A DNA stretch of 53,415 bases from NCBI GenBank assembly GCA_023432855.1, contig JAEZEZ010000060.1, positions 1 through 53,415 of the forward strand, written 5' to 3'. The translations under genes were made by a program, and so were the position numbers. Source of the DNA: Pseudomonadota bacterium. Its GTDB lineage: Bacteria > Pseudomonadota > Alphaproteobacteria > Caulobacterales > Caulobacteraceae. Numbering within the stretch: position 1 is the first letter of the stretch; the number at the start of each line of letters is the position of its first letter. Of this stretch, positions 50,577 through 53,415 are shown one piece after another. Under the pieces are notes generated by a model. The model saw only the letters and a program-made list of their open reading frames with translations. It did not search any database and was not told the DNA's origin.

Positions 50577-50864
50577 TTATTCGCTGAGGGTCTCAAACAG
50601 GTCGTCCCAGCCGGGATTCATCTTTTCGATCAGGTCCAGCTTCCAGGCGCGTCGCCACTTCTTGATGCGCCGCTCTCGCGTGAAGGCGGTGTCGCGACTT
50701 TCATGGACTTCATACCAGACCAGGCGATCCACCCCGTACTTCGAGGTGAAGCCTTCGAAGATCTTCTCCTTGTGCTGCCAGACACGGGCTCCCAGGCAGT
50801 CGGTCATGCCCACGTAGAGCGTGCCGTTCCTGCGGCTCGCGAGGATGTAGACGTAGAATGCCAT
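50577..50864 (-). CDS. GIY-YIG nuclease family protein (single domain)
   Basis: 95 residues, ATG 50862-50864. The GIY-YIG core is VYILASRRNGTLYVGMTDCL, with the Arg in GARVWQHKEK and the Glu in KWRRAWKLDLIEKMNPGWDD region; close to the UvrC-like single-domain group abundant in many alphaproteobacterial genomes. Whether it still cuts DNA is unknown. It lies between frmA and fghA next to an inverted repeat, suggesting arrival as a small mobile or repeat-associated unit. Confidence 0.88.
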   Translation of the reverse strand: MAFYVYILASRRNGTLYVGMTDCLGARVWQHKEKIFEGFTSKYGVDRLVWYEVHESRDTAFTRERRIKKWRRAWKLDLIEKMNPGWDDLFETLSE

Positions 50865-50962
50865 CGGTCCGCGCCCCCAGCTTCGCCGGACCCGATGCAA
50901 CTACAATGTTCTCGTTTTGTCTACACCGCTCGGGCCTGGAGCGGGTCTTCGCCGGGGGGGCT

Positions 50963-52072
50963 TCAGTACACGATCACGCTGCGGATGCTCTCGCCGGCGT
51001 GCATCAGGTCGAAGGCCTTGTTGATGTCTTCGAGCGGGAACTTGTGGGTAATCATCGGGTCGATCTCGATCTTCCCGTCCATGTACCAGTCGACGATCTT
51101 CGGCGTGTCGGTGCGCCCGCGCGCGCCGCCGAAGGCTGTGCCCTTCCACACCCGGCCGGTGACCAGCTGGAACGGGCGGGTGGCGATTTCCCTGCCCGCC
51201 TCGGCCACGCCGATGATGATGCTCTCGCCCCAGCCGCGGTGGCAGGCCTCCAGCGCCTGGCGCATGACGTCGGTGTTGCCCGTGGCGTCGAAGGTGTAGT
51301 CGGCCCCGCCGCCGGTCAGTTCGACCAGGTGGGCGACGATGTCGCCGTCGATGGCTTTCGGATTGACGAAGTGGGTCATGCCGAAGCGGCGGCCCCACTC
51401 CTCGCGCGCCGGGTTGATGTCGACGCCGACGATCATCCCCGCGCCCACCAGCTTCAGGCCCTGGATGACGTTCAGGCCGATGCCGCCCAGACCGAAGACG
51501 ACGCAGTTGGCGCCGGGCTCCACGCCGGCGGTGTTCACCACCGCGCCCACGCCCGTGGTCACGCCGCAGCCGACGTAGCAGGCGGTCTCGAACGGCGCGT
51601 CCGGGCGGATCTTCGCCACCGCGATCTCGGGCAGGACGGTGAAGTTGGAGAAGGTCGAGCAGCCCATGTAGTGGGCGATCGGCTGGCCCTTGTAGCTGAA
51701 GCGGCTGGTCCCGTCGGGCATCAGCCCTTTGCCCTGCGTTCCCCGGATGGCGGTGCACAGGTTGGTCTTGCGGCTGAGGCAGCTTTTACATTGCCGGCAT
51801 TCCGGCGTGTAGAGCGGGATCACATGGTCCCCGACCTCGACCGAGGTCACCCCCGGCCCCACCTCGACCACCACGCCCGCGCCCTCGTGGCCGAGGATCG
51901 ACGGGAAGATGCCCTCCGAGTCCAGCCCGTCCAGCGTATAGGCGTCGGTGTGGCACACCCCCGTCGCCTTGATCTCGACCAGCACCTCCCCGGACCGCGG
52001 CCCCTCCAGATCGACCTCGACGATCTCCAGCGGCTTCTTGGCCTCGAAGGCGACGGCGGCGCGGGTCTTCAT
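50963..52072 (-). CDS. frmA: S-(hydroxymethyl)glutathione dehydrogenase / class III alcohol dehydrogenase
   Basis: Oxidises S-hydroxymethylglutathione to S-formylglutathione with NAD. 369 residues; catalytic zinc Cys in ATGVCHTDAYTL, GHEGAGVV with the His-Glu ligands, structural zinc set CRQCKSCLSRKTNLC and the NAD loop VFGLGGIGLNVIQGLK. Class III character is supported by the glutathione pathway neighbour fghA. ATG 52070-52072. Head of the minus-strand formaldehyde locus. Confidence 0.95.
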   Translation of the reverse strand: MKTRAAVAFEAKKPLEIVEVDLEGPRSGEVLVEIKATGVCHTDAYTLDGLDSEGIFPSILGHEGAGVVVEVGPGVTSVEVGDHVIPLYTPECRQCKSCLSRKTNLCTAIRGTQGKGLMPDGTSRFSYKGQPIAHYMGCSTFSNFTVLPEIAVAKIRPDAPFETACYVGCGVTTGVGAVVNTAGVEPGANCVVFGLGGIGLNVIQGLKLVGAGMIVGVDINPAREEWGRRFGMTHFVNPKAIDGDIVAHLVELTGGGADYTFDATGNTDVMRQALEACHRGWGESIIIGVAEAGREIATRPFQLVTGRVWKGTAFGGARGRTDTPKIVDWYMDGKIEIDPMITHKFPLEDINKAFDLMHAGESIRSVIVY

Positions 52073-52092
52073 CGGTGGGCCTCCAAGATCTT

Positions 52093-52230
52093 CCCTCTCC
52101 CCCTGCGGGAGAGGGTGGCGGACCGGCGCAGCCGGGACGTCGGGTGAGGGGTCGCACCGGCGGCGGCGCCTTTCAACCCCTCATCCGACCTCGCTCCGCT
52201 CGGCCACCTTCTCCCGCAAGGGGAGAAGGG
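52093..52230. repeat. Imperfect inverted repeat between frmA and cobB
   Basis: Left half from 52093 (CCCTCTCCCCCTGCGGGAGA...) and right half ending 52230 (...CCCGCAAGGGGAGAAGGG) are imperfect reverse complements over roughly 55-60 bases; each half again folds (CTCTCCCCCTGCGGGAGAG). The family with CTCTCC-CGGGAG and GAGGGG blocks is common in Caulobacterales and related genomes. It occupies nearly the whole gap between frmA and cobB. Confidence 0.8.
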
Positions 52231-52243
52231 CTTTAGTGACCGC

Positions 52244-52954
52244 ATGACCAACCTCGTCATTCTCACCGGCTCCGGCATCTCCGCCGAGTCCGGCGTGCCC
52301 ACCTTCCGCGCCGCCGACGGCCTGTGGCTGGGCCATCGCGTCGAGGACGTGGCGACGCCCGAGGCCTTCGCCCGCGATCCGGTCCTGGTGCAGGACTTCT
52401 ACAATCGCCGCCGTCGTCAGCTGGCGCAGGTCCAGCCCAACGCCGCCCACGGCGCGCTCGCCGATCTCGCCGCCCGCTGGGACGGGGACGTCCTGCTGGT
52501 CACCCAGAACGTCGACGACCTGCACGACCGCGCCCACGCCGAGACCCCGCCCGCTCCCGGCTTCGAACTGATCCACATGCACGGCGAACTGCTTAAGGCC
52601 CAGTGCACCGCCACCGGCCGGGTCCTGGACTGGCCCGGCGACCTCGCCCCCGACCAGCCCTCGCCCTTCCATCCGCAGGGCCGCCTGCGCCCGCACATCG
52701 TCTGGTTCGGCGAGTTTCCCCTGCACATGGACCGCATCGAGCAGGCGCTGTCGGCGTGCGACCTGTTCGTCTCCATCGGCACCTCCGGCGCCGTCTGGCC
52801 CGCCGCCGGCTTCGTCCAGCTGGCCCGCCGGGCGGGGGCCCGCACCATCGAGCTCAACCTCGAACCCTCGCTGGGCAGCAGCCTGTTCGACGAGACCCGC
52901 CACGGCCCGGCGACGGAGCTCGTCCCGGCCTTCGTGGCGGAGCTTCTGGCCTAG
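52244..52954 (+). CDS. cobB: Sirtuin-family NAD-dependent deacylase (CobB type)
   Basis: 236 residues. GSGISAESGVPTFRAADGLW and TQNVDDLH are NAD-site motifs; HMHGEL has the catalytic His; FYNRRRRQL holds the Tyr-x-x-Arg desuccinylase pair seen in E. coli CobB. The zinc-ribbon Cys are mostly gone: only one Cys (AQCTATGRVLDW) remains in the small domain and the CxxC pair expected before RLRPHIVWFG is absent. It stands behind an interspersed repeat and shares a CTAG stop overlap with the trmJ-like gene. Confidence 0.92.
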   Translation: MTNLVILTGSGISAESGVPTFRAADGLWLGHRVEDVATPEAFARDPVLVQDFYNRRRRQLAQVQPNAAHGALADLAARWDGDVLLVTQNVDDLHDRAHAETPPAPGFELIHMHGELLKAQCTATGRVLDWPGDLAPDQPSPFHPQGRLRPHIVWFGEFPLHMDRIEQALSACDLFVSIGTSGAVWPAAGFVQLARRAGARTIELNLEPSLGSSLFDETRHGPATELVPAFVAELLA

Positions 52955-53415
52955 GCCTCGTCCGCCTTCTTCGCCGCCAGCTTGGCCAGCACCCGGCCGC
53001 GCCCCTTCGCCAGCGCGTGGATCACGCCCCGGAAGGTCGCGACCTCCTGCTCGGTGAACTGCGCCCGGCCCAGCATGACCCGCAGGTTCTGGCTCATCGA
53101 CCGCTTCTTCTCCGGCGGATGGAAGAAGCCGCCCTCGTCGAGCTCCGTCTCCAGATGCTCGTACATCCCGACCAGCAGCGCGTTCGACGCCGGCGGATCG
53201 CCCTCCCTGAACCGGGGCGGCGGCGCGTCGAGGATCAGGGTGCGCCACTCATAGGCGTTGATCGCCACCGCCTGGGCCAGGTTCAGCGAATGGTGCCTCG
53301 GGTCGATCGGAATGGTGACGATGCCCTGGGTCAGGGCGATGTCGGTGGTCTCCAGCCCGGCCCGCTCGCCCCCGAACAGCAGCCCCACCGTCAGCCCCGA
53401 GGCCCGGTCGTCGTA
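52951..53415 (-). CDS. trmJ: TrmH-family tRNA/rRNA 2'-O-methyltransferase (TrmJ-like), 5' end outside window
   Basis: The last 154 residues of a SPOUT methyltransferase: LLFGGERAGLETTDIALTQG and VTIPIDPRHHSLNLAQAVAI are the knotted SAM site (motifs 2 and 3), followed by the TrmJ-type C-terminal helical region (FFHPPEKKRSMSQNLRVMLG). TrmJ methylates tRNA position 32; the N-terminal half lies beyond the window. The TAG stop shares CTAG with the cobB stop. Confidence 0.85.
   Translation of the reverse strand, partial: YDDRASGLTVGLLFGGERAGLETTDIALTQGIVTIPIDPRHHSLNLAQAVAINAYEWRTLILDAPPPRFREGDPPASNALLVGMYEHLETELDEGGFFHPPEKKRSMSQNLRVMLGRAQFTEQEVATFRGVIHALAKGRGRVLAKLAAKKADEA

Overview
The window is GC-rich, gene-dense chromosomal DNA of an alphaproteobacterium, most likely Caulobacterales (Caulobacter/Phenylobacterium-like). 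The evidence is the fabD-fabG-acpP-fabF cluster, the rpsF-rpsR-rplI / dnaB / alr / radA-cvpA-purF order, the paired guaB and guaA, frequent ATGA start/stop overlaps and scattered GANTC sites. The genus is inferred from gene content and style, not from a database comparison. No stretch without a gene exceeds about 240 bases. I found no tRNA, rRNA, CRISPR array, prophage or complete insertion sequence.

Layout. 1-3248 (minus): type II fatty acid synthesis (fabD, fabG, acpP, fabF cut by the window edge). 3429-4403: secreted protein with a two-fold internal repeat. 4579-5857: ribosomal operon rpsF-rpsR-rplI ending in a strong terminator, then a GFA-family gene. 6471-17203: dnaB behind a 20-bp perfect palindrome, a large hybrid histidine kinase, a lipoprotein, alr, a convergent Yip1-domain protein, and the tightly coupled radA-cvpA-purF. 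17317-19409: cyclopropane fatty acid synthase and an SDR. 19416-24410 (minus): envelope/ribosome genes (yfgM-like, bamB, der), a 57-residue membrane peptide and panB. 24459-27198 (minus): two successive copies of a three-gene cassette (DUF6249-like membrane protein, ECF sigma factor, small membrane protein with the layout of an anti-sigma factor). 27392-34877: LOG-family hydrolase, patatin, ArsC-like protein, SDR, a MacAB-like exporter and a persulfide dioxygenase-like enzyme. 34907-39697 (minus): guaB, MAPEG, rsmB-like, guaA. 39833-44755: small membrane proteins, a DEDDh exonuclease, rlmE, ohr, a cyclophilin, an HD-family protein, an M28 peptidase and a lipoprotein. 44874-46482: bolA, an aldo/keto reductase-like protein with no catalytic tetrad, and grxD. 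46544-48046: three exported proteins sharing a CP[DG]G...C motif. 48056-53415: thioesterase, rpsD, glutathione-dependent formaldehyde detoxification (frmA and fghA, split by a GIY-YIG gene with an inverted repeat), a CobB-type sirtuin and the end of a TrmJ-like methyltransferase.

Most of the window is conserved housekeeping. The less ordinary material is the duplicated sigma-factor cassette, the Cys-motif exported cluster, the tetrad-less AKR between the two iron-sulfur proteins BolA and Grx4, the repeat-flanked GIY-YIG gene inside the formaldehyde locus, and several palindromes in intergenic regions. Functions come from motifs read by eye and from family knowledge; no searches were run.
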